A stretch of 64,000 bases of DNA, taken from the NCBI GenBank assembly GCA_052390115.1, contig JBQTHE010000033.1, forward strand, positions 1-64,000, read 5' to 3'. Below are positions 9,118 through 17,107 of the stretch, piece after piece. The translations under genes and the position numbers were made by a program. This DNA comes from GCA-003244245 sp052390115. Its GTDB lineage: Bacteria > Actinomycetota > Actinomycetes > Mycobacteriales > Pseudonocardiaceae. The notes below the pieces were generated by a model. It saw only the letters and a list, made by a program, of their open reading frames with translations. It did not search any database and was not told the origin of the DNA. Within the stretch, counting starts at the first letter, position 1. The number at the start of each line of letters is the position of its first letter.

Positions 9118-9494
9118 CGAGACGGGCCCCCTGCCGTGGCTCAACGGTATGGTGTGGATCGCACACGGCAAGCACGCTCGGCCAGCGACCGAACATCCCC
9201 CGCGAGCGGAAGTCTCCCCTTACGTGGGATCGCCCCCTCCCACACTGCGTATATCTACCACGCAACGCCACACGTTACCTGCTCTGCGTAACCCTTTCGA
9301 GCGATCACTCAGATGGCGCAACCATTTTCCCCCGGCACTGAATGCGGAAAGTCACCAAGCAGGTACAGACGGTTGATCCGCAACGGCACACCAGGACTCC
9401 GGGTCCTGGTCACGGACCCGCGCGCCCAATCGACGGGGCACGACCGCGCCGGTCGGCCGCCGAAAATACGATAGTATGCGATATAGTGGTATGC
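9118..9494 (+). other. Intergenic region between divergent polysaccharide operon and antitoxin-like gene
   Basis: About 375 bases without a convincing gene. Its right end is clearly AT-richer than the surroundings, with GATA-containing near-repeats (ATAGTATGC at 9471-9479 and ATAGTGGTATGC at 9483-9494) directly before the next start. TATAGT at 9482-9487 could be a -10 box placing the transcript start at or near the ATG of the downstream gene. The left part must contain the promoter of the minus-strand polysaccharide operon, but I see no clear hexamers there. Confidence 0.4.
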
Positions 9495-9746
9495 ATGCAG
9501 GTGGACCGCTTCTCTGTGACGATGGAGCCCGACCTGGGGGCCGCCGTGCGGGACGCGGCGAAGCGCGCTGGGGTGAGCGTGTCGAGCTGGCTTGCCCAGG
9601 CCGCAGCGGACCGGTTGCGCAACGACCTGCTCGGCGCGGCCCTGGACGTGTGGGAAGCCGAGGACGGGCCGTTCGGTGCCGAGGAGCTCGACGCGGCAGC
9701 CGCCACCCTGGGCGTCACCCGCGCAGCGCGGCCACACACCACCTGA
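9495..9746 (+). CDS. Ribbon-helix-helix antitoxin-like protein, no adjacent toxin
   Basis: 83 residues. The N-terminal beta strand DRFSVTMEPDLGAAVRDAAK followed by RAGVSVSSWLAQAAADRLR is the ribbon-helix-helix DNA-binding fold of CopG/MazE/VapB-type antitoxins; the acidic tail EAEDGPFGAEELDAAAATLG is the usual toxin-wrapping region. The ATG has no Shine-Dalgarno sequence but has a TATAGT eight bases upstream, consistent with a leaderless transcript. The AT-rich near-repeats at 9471-9494 could be its own operator. No toxin follows: the next gene is the convergent desaturase, 31 bases away. It may be an orphan antitoxin or a plain autoregulator. Confidence 0.7.
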   Translation: MQVDRFSVTMEPDLGAAVRDAAKRAGVSVSSWLAQAAADRLRNDLLGAALDVWEAEDGPFGAEELDAAAATLGVTRAARPHTT

Positions 9747-9777
9747 AGCGGGCGGCACTTCGTGCTGGCGAGCTTGC

Positions 9778-10725
9778 TCAGGCCCTCGCGGCGAGCTTGG
9801 CCAGCCGCTGCGGAGTCGGCCAGCGCACGTTCCACGCCCAGCCGAGCTTCTCGAACAGCCAGATCACCCGCGCCGAGATGTCGATCTGCCCCCGGAGCAC
9901 GCCGTGCCGGGCCGATGTCGGGTCGGCGTGGTGCAGGTTGTGCCAGGACTCCCCGGCGGACAGGATCGCCATCGGCCAGAAGTTCGCCGCCTTGTCGCGC
10001 GAGGCGAACGGCCGGTTACCGATCATGTGGCACACCGAGTTCACCGCCCAGGTGACGTGGTGCAGCAGCGACACCCGTACCAGCCCGGCCCAGAACAGCC
10101 CGGTCGCCGCGCCCCACCACGACCAGGTGAGCAGCCCACCGAGGATCCCAGGCAGCACGAGGAAGATCCCGGTCCACAGCCAGAACAATTTGCTGACCCG
10201 CACCATCGTCCGGTCGGCCAGCAGATCCGGGACGAACCGGCGCGGGTTGGACAGATCCCGGTTGAACAACCAGCCCATGTGGGCATGCCAGAAGCCCCGG
10301 GCCACCGCGAGCGGGGAGGTTCCGAACAGCCACGGTGAATGCGGGTCACCCTCCTTGTCGGAATACGCGTGGTGGCGCCGGTGGTCGGCGACCCAATGCA
10401 GCAGCGGCCCCTGCATAGCCGTGCTACCCAGCACCGCCAGGCCCACTCGCAACCACCGCTTGGCCTTGAACGAGCCGTGCGTGAAGTGACGGTGGTACCC
10501 GACGGTCACCCCGAGGCAGCTGATGTAGTAAGTCGCCACGAAGAGCGCGACGTCGACCCAGCCCAGCAGCCCCCACCCCCAGGCGGCCGGCACCGCGGCG
10601 ATCAGCGCCACCAATGGGGCGAGCACGAACACGTACACGAGGATCTGGGGTCCCAGTGTCCGCCGACCGGAGAGGATGGGCTCTGGGCCCGTTTGCTCGG
10701 GGCTGTCTTCGGCGGTCAGCGTCAT
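9778..10725 (-). CDS. Membrane fatty-acyl-CoA delta-9-type desaturase
   Basis: 315 residues from the ATG at 10725 (GGAG nine bases upstream). The three histidine boxes that bind the di-iron centre are present: HRHFTHG, HRRHH and HNLHH, along with a fourth site WHAHMGW. Four hydrophobic segments fit the acyl-CoA desaturase topology. The enzyme would introduce a cis double bond into an acyl chain using oxygen and an electron donor; no ferredoxin or reductase gene is adjacent. It is transcribed away from the tRNA-Gln/glmU block and stands alone. A longer reading frame continues 33 codons upstream but has no better start. Confidence 0.9.
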   Translation of the reverse strand: MTLTAEDSPEQTGPEPILSGRRTLGPQILVYVFVLAPLVALIAAVPAAWGWGLLGWVDVALFVATYYISCLGVTVGYHRHFTHGSFKAKRWLRVGLAVLGSTAMQGPLLHWVADHRRHHAYSDKEGDPHSPWLFGTSPLAVARGFWHAHMGWLFNRDLSNPRRFVPDLLADRTMVRVSKLFWLWTGIFLVLPGILGGLLTWSWWGAATGLFWAGLVRVSLLHHVTWAVNSVCHMIGNRPFASRDKAANFWPMAILSAGESWHNLHHADPTSARHGVLRGQIDISARVIWLFEKLGWAWNVRWPTPQRLAKLAARA

Positions 10726-10922
10726 CGCTGGTGCTCCTCGTGGCGTTAGTGCGCGGCGACCGCCCGCGGCAGGCGGAGGCGCCACCATGCTCGCGCCCGT
10801 GGCGAAACCCCAGGTGACGGTCATGGCATAACAGTGACCCGTAGATTATCTGCCCGGCACCCATCCTGCACACCGTGTCCCACACAGCCCCTATCTCGCG
10901 TGTCATCAACGCCGCCACAGCT

Positions 10923-10984
10923 GCGTTCTGGATGCAGACTGCTGCAATGCGGATCCGATTGACCGCGTTCTGCATCCAGAACGC
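10923..10984. repeat. Palindromic repeat family B, copy 1
   Basis: Two perfect 16-base inverted arms, GCGTTCTGGATGCAGA at 10923-10938 and its complement at 10969-10984, enclose 30 bases. The same arm core recurs at 35389, 41971 and 45619. This copy lies between the divergent desaturase and tRNA-Gln genes, so it is not simply a terminator. The rest of 10726-11052 shows no gene. Confidence 0.8.
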
Positions 10985-11052
10985 TGGGGAGGGCTGCGGT
11001 GAACGGGGTAGGCGGCGCGTGTCACGATGTGCCCGCGGGTCTGGCCCGCTCA

Positions 11053-11123
11053 TCCGCCGTAGTGTAAAGGCAGCACCTCGGATTTTGGTTCCGATGGTCC
11101 AGGTTCGAATCCTGGCGGCGGAG
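11053..11123 (+). tRNA. tRNA-Gln (anticodon TTG)
   Basis: The sequence folds as a cloverleaf. Acceptor strands are TCCGCCG (11053-11059) and CGGCGGA (11116-11122), and the T arm is CCAGG TTCGAAT CCTGG. The anticodon stem TCGGA/TCCGA holds the loop TTTTGGT, giving anticodon TTG for glutamine. Base 11123 is the discriminator G, followed by CA, so CCA is not fully encoded. It lies about 155 bases before glmU on the same strand. The intervening stretch holds no gene. Confidence 0.92.
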
Positions 11124-11278
11124 CAGGCGGTGAGCGCCGGGAGAAACCCCGGGGTGGCTGCCTGGTGAACAACGAATGCCACGGCGTCGGTTCGCCGAGC
11201 CTGCCACCCCCGTAGGATCCGACCTGTCATCAGCCGCAGAGGCATCGGCTGTGCCCGAGATCGGGAAGGGGCAGACCA

Positions 11279-12775
11279 ATGCTCCCAGGCGGGAGCCTCA
11301 CGGCGGCAATCGTGTTGGCCGCCGGCGAGGGCACCCGGATGCACTCGGCAATCCCGAAGGTGCTGCATCCGGTGGCCGGCCGCCCCCTGGTGGAGCACGC
11401 GGTACGGGCTGCCGCCGGGCTGGTTCCCGAACACCTGGTGGTGGTGATCGGCCACGGCCGCGACGCGGTGGAAGCGCACCTGCGCACGGTCGAAGCCGCA
11501 CTGGGTCGCGAGTTGCGCGCCGCCGTGCAGGTCGAGCAACACGGCACTGGTCACGCGGTCTGCTGTGCGCTGGGCATCATGCCGGCTGGGCTGTCCGGGA
11601 CGGTGCTGGTCAGTTACGGTGACGTTCCGCTGCTGGACACTCCCACGCTGTGCGGGCTGATCGCCGAGCACCATCGCACCGGGCACGCCGCTACCGTGCT
11701 GTCCGCGGTGGTCGCCGACCCCACCGGCTACGGGCGGGTGCTGCGAGACCCGTCAGGTGCGGTCACCGGCATCGTCGAGCATCGGGACGCCACCACGGCG
11801 CAGCGGGCCATCACCGAGATCAACTCTGGGGTGTACGCCTTCGACGCCGTGGTGCTCCGCGAAGCACTGAGCAAGCTGGGCACTTCCAATAGTCAAGGTG
11901 AGCTGTACCTGACCGATGTACTGGGTCTGGTCCGGGCCGAAGGACTGCCGGTCGGCGCCCACCCATGCACAGACCCGTGGCAGGTGGCTGGGGTGAACGA
12001 TCGGGTGCAGCTGGCCGCCCTGGGCGCGGAGTGCAACCGGCGGCTGCTGGAGCGCTGGATGCGCGCCGGGGTCACCGTCGTCGACCCGGCGTCAGTATGG
12101 CTGGACGCCGACGTGCAGCTCGCCCCGGACGTTGTGCTGCATCCGGGGGTTCAGTTGCACGCCGGCACAGTGGTCGGTCCGGGTGCCGCGATCGGTCCGG
12201 ACTCGACCCTGTCCGGTTGCACCATCGGCGCGGGTGCCGTTGTGGTGCGCACCCATGCGGTCAGCGCTGTCGTCGCCGACGGGGCGCAGATCGGCCCGTT
12301 CGCCTACCTGCGACCGGGCAGCCGGATCGGAAAGGGGGCCAAGGTCGGCACCTTCGTGGAGACCAAGAACGCGGAGTTGGGACCGGGGGCCAAGGTGCCG
12401 CACCTGAGCTACGTCGGGGATGCGACGATCGGAGAGGCCAGCAACGTCGGCGCGGCAACGGTGTTCGTCAACTACGACGGGGTGGCCAAACACCGCACCA
12501 TCGTGGGTGCCCACACCCGGACCGGTGCGGACAACATGTTCGTCGCCCCGGTGACGATCGGTGACGGCGCGTACACCGCGGCCGGCTCGGTGATCACCGA
12601 GGACGTGCCGGCGGGGGCGCTGGCGGTGGCCCGCGGCCGCCAGCGCAACGTCGAGGGCTGGGTGAGCCGGCGGCGCCCGGGAACCCCGGCGGCGGAGGCA
12701 GCCAAGCGCGCCCAGCAGGTGGCACAACCGCCCGACCGGACCGACGGTGACCAGACGCGGCAGGAGCGATCATGA
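11279..12775 (+). CDS. glmU: Bifunctional N-acetylglucosamine-1-phosphate uridyltransferase / glucosamine-1-phosphate acetyltransferase
   Basis: 498 residues. The N-terminal pyrophosphorylase domain (to about residue 235) opens with AIVLAAGEGTRM and KVLHPVAGRP, and has VSYGDVPLLD for metal and UDP-GlcNAc binding. The C-terminal part is a left-handed beta-helix of hexapeptide repeats with RPGSRIGKGAKVGTFVETKN and the acetyltransfer region NYDGVAKHRT. GlmU makes UDP-GlcNAc for peptidoglycan. The ATG at 11279 follows GGGAAGGGG by seven bases. The stop overlaps the prs start (ATGA), a coupling conserved in actinobacteria. The C-terminal tail after the helix is basic and disordered. Confidence 0.97.
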   Translation: MLPGGSLTAAIVLAAGEGTRMHSAIPKVLHPVAGRPLVEHAVRAAAGLVPEHLVVVIGHGRDAVEAHLRTVEAALGRELRAAVQVEQHGTGHAVCCALGIMPAGLSGTVLVSYGDVPLLDTPTLCGLIAEHHRTGHAATVLSAVVADPTGYGRVLRDPSGAVTGIVEHRDATTAQRAITEINSGVYAFDAVVLREALSKLGTSNSQGELYLTDVLGLVRAEGLPVGAHPCTDPWQVAGVNDRVQLAALGAECNRRLLERWMRAGVTVVDPASVWLDADVQLAPDVVLHPGVQLHAGTVVGPGAAIGPDSTLSGCTIGAGAVVVRTHAVSAVVADGAQIGPFAYLRPGSRIGKGAKVGTFVETKNAELGPGAKVPHLSYVGDATIGEASNVGAATVFVNYDGVAKHRTIVGAHTRTGADNMFVAPVTIGDGAYTAAGSVITEDVPAGALAVARGRQRNVEGWVSRRRPGTPAAEAAKRAQQVAQPPDRTDGDQTRQERS

Positions 12776-13758
12776 GCCTTTCCAGCATGTCAGCGATCCC
12801 GAAGAAGAGCCTGATGCTGCTCTCCGGGCGCTACCATCCCGAGCTGGTCGACGAGGTGGCCAAGCACCTCGACGTCGCCGTCACCCCACAGTCGGCCTAC
12901 TCCTTCGCCAATGGTGAGATCTTCGTCCGGTTCGAGGAGTCGGTCCGCGGCTGCGATGCCTTCGTCGTGCAGGCCCACACCGCCCCGATCAACGACGCCA
13001 TCATGGAACAGCTGATCATGGTGGACGCGCTCAAGCGTGCGTCTGCCAAGCGGATCACGGCCGTGATGCCGTTCTGGGGTTACAGCCGCCAGGACAAGAA
13101 ACACCGGGGGCGCGAGCCCATCTCCGCCCGGCTCGTCGCGGACCTGCTCAAGGTCGCCGGCGCAGACCGGATCATGACGGTGGACCTGCACACCTCTCAG
13201 ATCCAGGGCTTCTTCGACGGTCCCGTGGACCACTTGTTCGCGCTGCCGGTGCTCGCCGACTACATCAGGAACACCTACGCCGGACGTGAGCTGGCTGTGG
13301 TGTCGCCGGACTCCGGCCGGGTGCGGCTGGCCGAGCGCTGGGCCGAGACCCTCGGCGGCACGCCGCTGGCGTTCATCCACAAGACCCGTGACCCCGGCCG
13401 ACCCAACCAGGCGGTCGCCAATCGGGTGGTCGGCGACATCGAGGGCCGGCTCTGCGTGGTGATCGACGACATGATCGACACTGGCGGCACGGTGGCCAGC
13501 GCAGTGCGGGCGCTGCTCGACGCCGGCGCCACCGATGCGGTCGTCGCTGCCACCCACGGGGTGTTGTCCGGTCCGGCTACCAGGCGGCTGTCCACCTGCG
13601 GCGCCCGCGAGGTGATCCTCACCAACACGTTGCCCATCGCCGACGAGAAGCGCTTTGCCGGGATGACAGTGCTGTCCATCGCGCCGCTGCTGGCCCAAGC
13701 GATCCATGCGGTGTTCGACGACGGCTCGGTGACCAGCCTCTTCGACGGCAACGCCTAA
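12772..13758 (+). CDS. prs: Ribose-phosphate pyrophosphokinase (PRPP synthetase)
   Basis: 328 residues, class I PRPP synthetase. It shows the N-terminal NGEIFVRFEESVRG, the ATP-binding YSRQDKKHRGREPISARLVAD, the signature VDLHTSQIQGFFDGPVDHL and the PRPP loop VVIDDMIDTGGT. It converts ribose-5-phosphate and ATP to PRPP for nucleotides, histidine, tryptophan and, in mycolata-like bacteria, decaprenylphosphoryl arabinose. Its start overlaps the glmU stop by four bases, so translation is coupled. The next gene, rplY, begins 308 bases on, so prs probably ends this unit. Confidence 0.97.
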   Translation: MSLSSMSAIPKKSLMLLSGRYHPELVDEVAKHLDVAVTPQSAYSFANGEIFVRFEESVRGCDAFVVQAHTAPINDAIMEQLIMVDALKRASAKRITAVMPFWGYSRQDKKHRGREPISARLVADLLKVAGADRIMTVDLHTSQIQGFFDGPVDHLFALPVLADYIRNTYAGRELAVVSPDSGRVRLAERWAETLGGTPLAFIHKTRDPGRPNQAVANRVVGDIEGRLCVVIDDMIDTGGTVASAVRALLDAGATDAVVAATHGVLSGPATRRLSTCGAREVILTNTLPIADEKRFAGMTVLSIAPLLAQAIHAVFDDGSVTSLFDGNA

Positions 13759-13767
13759 CCCTCCTAC

Positions 13768-13814
13768 CCCGGCGTGTCCGGCTCTCCTGTCCGGTGTGTC
13801 CGGCTCTGGTGCAC
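13768..13814 (+). repeat. Interspersed repeat family D, copy 1
   Basis: A 47-base element beginning CCCGGCGTGTCCG and containing a second GGTGTGTCCGGC 11 bases later. It aligns without gaps to 44670-44716 and to the complement of 58960-59006. It lies in the 308-base gap between prs and rplY. The remainder of that gap holds only a possible -10 box (TATACT, 13866-13871). Confidence 0.6.
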
Positions 13815-14066
13815 AGGGTGTACGGGGTAGACGGGCCTGGTGCACACCTATATGTCAAGCGTGCCTATACTCCGTTGGGTTGCCTCGGCGAGGGAGAGAC
13901 CGGCGCTCTTCGTGATCGGCGCGGTGGTGTCGCGCTCGCGATGGTCGAGCTGGACGCGCCCGTACCCGGTCACGAGGGCGAGCGCCGCCACCGCCGCAGG
14001 CCCGCCGGCCTCGACCCGGCGTCACGCCCACCGGCGTCACGCCTTGAACCTGCGAAGGAGTCCACC

Positions 14067-14690
14067 GTGTCCGAGGTCCGTCTCGCTGCCGAGCCGCGCA
14101 CCGAGTTCGGCAAGGGCGCCGCCCGCCGCACCCGACGCGCCGGCAAGATTCCCGCAGTGCTCTACGGGCACGGTAGCGATCCGCAGCACGTGGCGCTGCC
14201 CGCACTGGAGTTCGCGAGGGTGATGCGAGAGCAGGGCAGCAACGCCGTGCTGAGCCTCGACGTGGATGGTCGGCCTCAGCTCGCGCTGACCAAGACCGTC
14301 ACGGTGCATCCTCTCCGCCGCTACATCGAACACGTTGACCTGCTCATCATCCGGCGTGGCGAGAAGGTCGTGGTCGACGTCTACCTCGTCGTCACCGGCA
14401 ACGCCGCCCCGGATACCCTGGTCACCCAGGAGCTGGTAACGCTGCAGGTCGAGGCGGATGCAATGTCGATCCCCGACGAGTTCCAGGTCTCAGTGGAGGG
14501 CGCCGCCATCGGCACCCGGGTGCTGGCCGGCGACGTCGTGCTGCCGCCGGGTGTGCAGCTGCGGACCGATCCGGACTACCTCGTGGTCAACGTCGTCGGC
14601 GCACCGACCACCGAAGACCTCGCAGCCGAGGGTGAGCCTGGAGATGAGACGGCACCCGCAGCGGCTGGTCCCGGCGACGAGCAGGCCTGA
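14067..14690 (+). CDS. rplY: 50S ribosomal protein L25 / general stress protein Ctc
   Basis: 207 residues from the GTG at 14067, which has GAAGGAG six bases upstream; the frame is open further upstream but without support. The L25 domain (residues 1-95) contains RTEFGKGAARRTRRAGKIPA, VLYGHG and HVDLLIIRRGEKV. It is followed by the C-terminal beta-barrel TL5/Ctc domain and an acidic disordered tail. This is the long two-domain form that binds 5S rRNA. It lies directly before pth, the order also found in mycobacteria (Rv1015c-Rv1014c). Confidence 0.95.
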   Translation: MSEVRLAAEPRTEFGKGAARRTRRAGKIPAVLYGHGSDPQHVALPALEFARVMREQGSNAVLSLDVDGRPQLALTKTVTVHPLRRYIEHVDLLIIRRGEKVVVDVYLVVTGNAAPDTLVTQELVTLQVEADAMSIPDEFQVSVEGAAIGTRVLAGDVVLPPGVQLRTDPDYLVVNVVGAPTTEDLAAEGEPGDETAPAAAGPGDEQA

Positions 14691-14708
14691 CGGGCCCTCG
14701 ATGACGCC

Positions 14709-15305
14709 GTGACCGCTGACGGCACCACGGACCAGGTCGCCGGAGAGGTCGCCCTTGTGGTGGGTCTGGGCAATCCAGGCCCCAGCTACGCGAGCAACCG
14801 GCACAACGTCGGGGCCATGGTGGTCGGCGAGCTGGCCCACCGGGTGGGCGGGCGCTTCAGGTCCCACAAGGCCGGGGCCGACGTCCTGGAAGCGCGGCTG
14901 GCCGGGCGGCGTGCTGTGCTGGCCCGCCCCCGCTCCTTCATGAACGTCTCCGGACCGGCGGTCGCGGCGACAGCACGGTTCTTCAAGGTCCCGGCGACCG
15001 ATGTGGTCGTCATCCACGACGACCTGGACCTCGATCACGGCGTGCTCAAACTCAAGCGCGGCGGCGGCGAGGGTGGGCACAATGGGCTGCGCTCGATCTC
15101 AGCATCGCTGGGCAGCAGGGACTACCTCCGGGTGCGTTTCGGTATCGGCCGCCCGCCGGGCCGGATGGATCCGGCCGACTTCGTGCTGCGCGATTTCTCC
15201 GTCGAGCAGCGCCGCGAGCTGGACTTGCTGGTGGACCGGTGTGCCGACGCCGTCGAGCAGCTACTCGCCCAGGGGCTGGCGGCCACCCAGAACCAGCTGC
15301 ACTGA
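14709..15305 (+). CDS. pth: Peptidyl-tRNA hydrolase
   Basis: 198 residues, GTG start 18 bases after rplY. Signatures: VVGLGNPGPSYASNRHNVGA with the catalytic histidine in RHNVG, FMNVSGPAV with the essential asparagine, VVIHDDLDLDHG, and GGGEGGHNGLRS. It cleaves the ester bond of peptidyl-tRNA released prematurely from ribosomes, in the cytoplasm. Length and motifs are complete. It converges on the acyl-AMP ligase gene, 84 bases away; that gap holds two ACCAGATG motifs but no gene. Confidence 0.97.
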   Translation: MTADGTTDQVAGEVALVVGLGNPGPSYASNRHNVGAMVVGELAHRVGGRFRSHKAGADVLEARLAGRRAVLARPRSFMNVSGPAVAATARFFKVPATDVVVIHDDLDLDHGVLKLKRGGGEGGHNGLRSISASLGSRDYLRVRFGIGRPPGRMDPADFVLRDFSVEQRRELDLLVDRCADAVEQLLAQGLAATQNQLH

Positions 15306-15389
15306 AATCGAGAGGCACTGGCTACCAGATGCACTGGCACGGGCACCAGATGTCGACACACCGTGCACCAGCTGCGGACACGCGGGGGT

Positions 15390-17069
15390 TTAGGGTTGTA
15401 GGTAGTCCGCGATGCGGGCTCTGACTGCGGCGCGGCGTAATTTGCCCGATGGTGTCTTGGGCAGGGTGGCCGGTGGGAGCACCACCACAGCGCCGGGCCT
15501 CAAGCCTATCGCATCGACCACCCGCGAGATGACCTCCTTGCGCAGGATGCGCTCGGCCTCGTCGTCTCCCGCCCGGTTGGATTCGACGGCCACCGCGAAC
15601 GACTCCCGCCGGGCACCAGCATCGACCCGCACCGCCGCCACGTTGCCCGGACGGACCCCGTCGGCCAGCCCCGCGGCCCGCTCGATGTCGGTGGGATAAA
15701 CGTTTCGCCCGCCCATGATGATGACGTCTTTGCGCCGCCCGCAGACCACCACGTCGCCGTCGGCGAGGTAACCCTCGTCACCGGTGTCCAACCACCCGCT
15801 GGGATCCCGGGTGGGCCGCGCTCCCTCGACGGTCAGGTACTCGTGGGTCACCGAGTCACCGCGCAGCCGGATCAGGCCGACCTCGCGCTCCGCCAGCAGA
15901 CGACCGTCCTCGGCGACGACCTGCACCTCCAGCCCGGGCAGCGGTGGCCCGAGCCGGGGGAAGGCCCGGACGTGCCGGTCGGAGGACCCAGCAGGGACGG
16001 CAACCCGGCGCGCCTCCAGCGCATCAGCGTCCACTGTGTCCACCTGCATGCCGATCCCCTTGGGGGCGAAGGAGGCGCCGACGGTGGTCTCGGCCATCCC
16101 GTAGGCGCACACCATGCAGCGCTCCGGCAGCCCGAACCGCGCTCCGGCAGCGGTGAACGCCCGCACTGCCGCCGGATCGATGGGCTCGGCACCGTTGAGC
16201 GCAAAGCGCATGCTGGACAGATCGAAATGCTCGTCGGTGCCCGCCAGCCGCCGGGCCAGCAGCGCGTAGGCGAAGTTCGGCGCCGCAGTGACCGTGCCGC
16301 GGTGCCGGCTGATCAGCTCGGCCCACAGCAGCGGGCGGGACAGGAAGTCCGCCGGGGTCACCTTCACCAGCTCCAGGCCCAGCGCCATCGGCACGGTGAG
16401 GAACCCGACCATCCCCATGTCGTGGAACAGTGGCAGCCAGGACACCATGACGTCGCCGGCCGGATCGAGAGCGGCGGCCTGCGCCATCGCGGTCATGTTG
16501 GCGTAGAGGTTGCCGTGGGTGATCCGGACCGCCTTGGGTTCGGCGCTGGAACCGGAGGTGAGCTGCAGCAGCGCGGTGTCGTCCTCCCCCATCGGCACCA
16601 GCGTCGGGCGTGGCCGGGCGGGCGGATCATCGAGATCGGCGAGCATCAGGTACCTGATCCCGCGCTGGTCGAGCAGGGCGGCAAGGTTGTCGAAGGGCGG
16701 CCCGAGTAGCACCACCTTGGCCCCGATCATGCCGAGCACTCCGACGGTGTCCGCGGCCCAGGCGGCCAGGTCGGCGCGGGGAGTCGGCTGGTGCAGCATG
16801 GTCACGCTGCCACCGGCCAGCCAGACACCTTGCGCCGCGGGAGCGATCAGTGCGGGATCACCGGCCAGCACGGCGACCGCGTCTCCGGGATGGACAACGA
16901 TCCCGGCGCCGCCCATCAGGGTTCCGGCGGCCCGCAGGGCTTTCTCGTGCACCTGCGTCCAGGTGAGTCGGTGTGGCTGCGTCGGCTCACCGACGGTGAT
17001 GCCGTGCTCCGACCGGGTCGGAGAGTCCGGCGCGCAGTGCGCCAGCAGGGTGTCGACAAACCTGCTCAC
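15390..17069 (-). CDS. Fatty-acyl-AMP/acyl-CoA ligase, Pks16-like
   Basis: 559 residues of the ANL adenylating superfamily. The P-loop-like LLQLTSGSSAEPKAV lies near residue 192, followed by WLPLFHDMGMVGF, the A5-type YGMAETTVG, WLDTGDEGYL with the ribose-binding aspartate, and LPKTPSGKLRRA with the C-terminal catalytic lysine. The enzyme activates a carboxylic acid as acyl-AMP; the final acceptor (CoA or carrier protein) is not evident. Position next to pth, rplY and ispE matches the mycobacterial gene annotated pks16 (Rv1013), which despite its name is such a ligase. It converges on pth and lies 38 bases downstream of the ABC-F gene. Confidence 0.88.
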   Translation of the reverse strand: MSRFVDTLLAHCAPDSPTRSEHGITVGEPTQPHRLTWTQVHEKALRAAGTLMGGAGIVVHPGDAVAVLAGDPALIAPAAQGVWLAGGSVTMLHQPTPRADLAAWAADTVGVLGMIGAKVVLLGPPFDNLAALLDQRGIRYLMLADLDDPPARPRPTLVPMGEDDTALLQLTSGSSAEPKAVRITHGNLYANMTAMAQAAALDPAGDVMVSWLPLFHDMGMVGFLTVPMALGLELVKVTPADFLSRPLLWAELISRHRGTVTAAPNFAYALLARRLAGTDEHFDLSSMRFALNGAEPIDPAAVRAFTAAGARFGLPERCMVCAYGMAETTVGASFAPKGIGMQVDTVDADALEARRVAVPAGSSDRHVRAFPRLGPPLPGLEVQVVAEDGRLLAEREVGLIRLRGDSVTHEYLTVEGARPTRDPSGWLDTGDEGYLADGDVVVCGRRKDVIIMGGRNVYPTDIERAAGLADGVRPGNVAAVRVDAGARRESFAVAVESNRAGDDEAERILRKEVISRVVDAIGLRPGAVVVLPPATLPKTPSGKLRRAAVRARIADYLQP

Positions 17070-17107
17070 GTCCAGTCACCTTACGGGCGTGGTAGGCGAC
17101 CTGCGCA

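Noticed and set aside
11124..11278. Short frames between tRNA-Gln and glmU
   Set aside because: No ribosome-binding site or coding signal; glmU has a clear start at 11279.
15306..15389. ACCAGATG motifs between pth and the Pks16-like gene, also near 25014, as another repeat family
   Set aside because: The shared stretch is only about ten bases and no consistent arms or spacing could be aligned.
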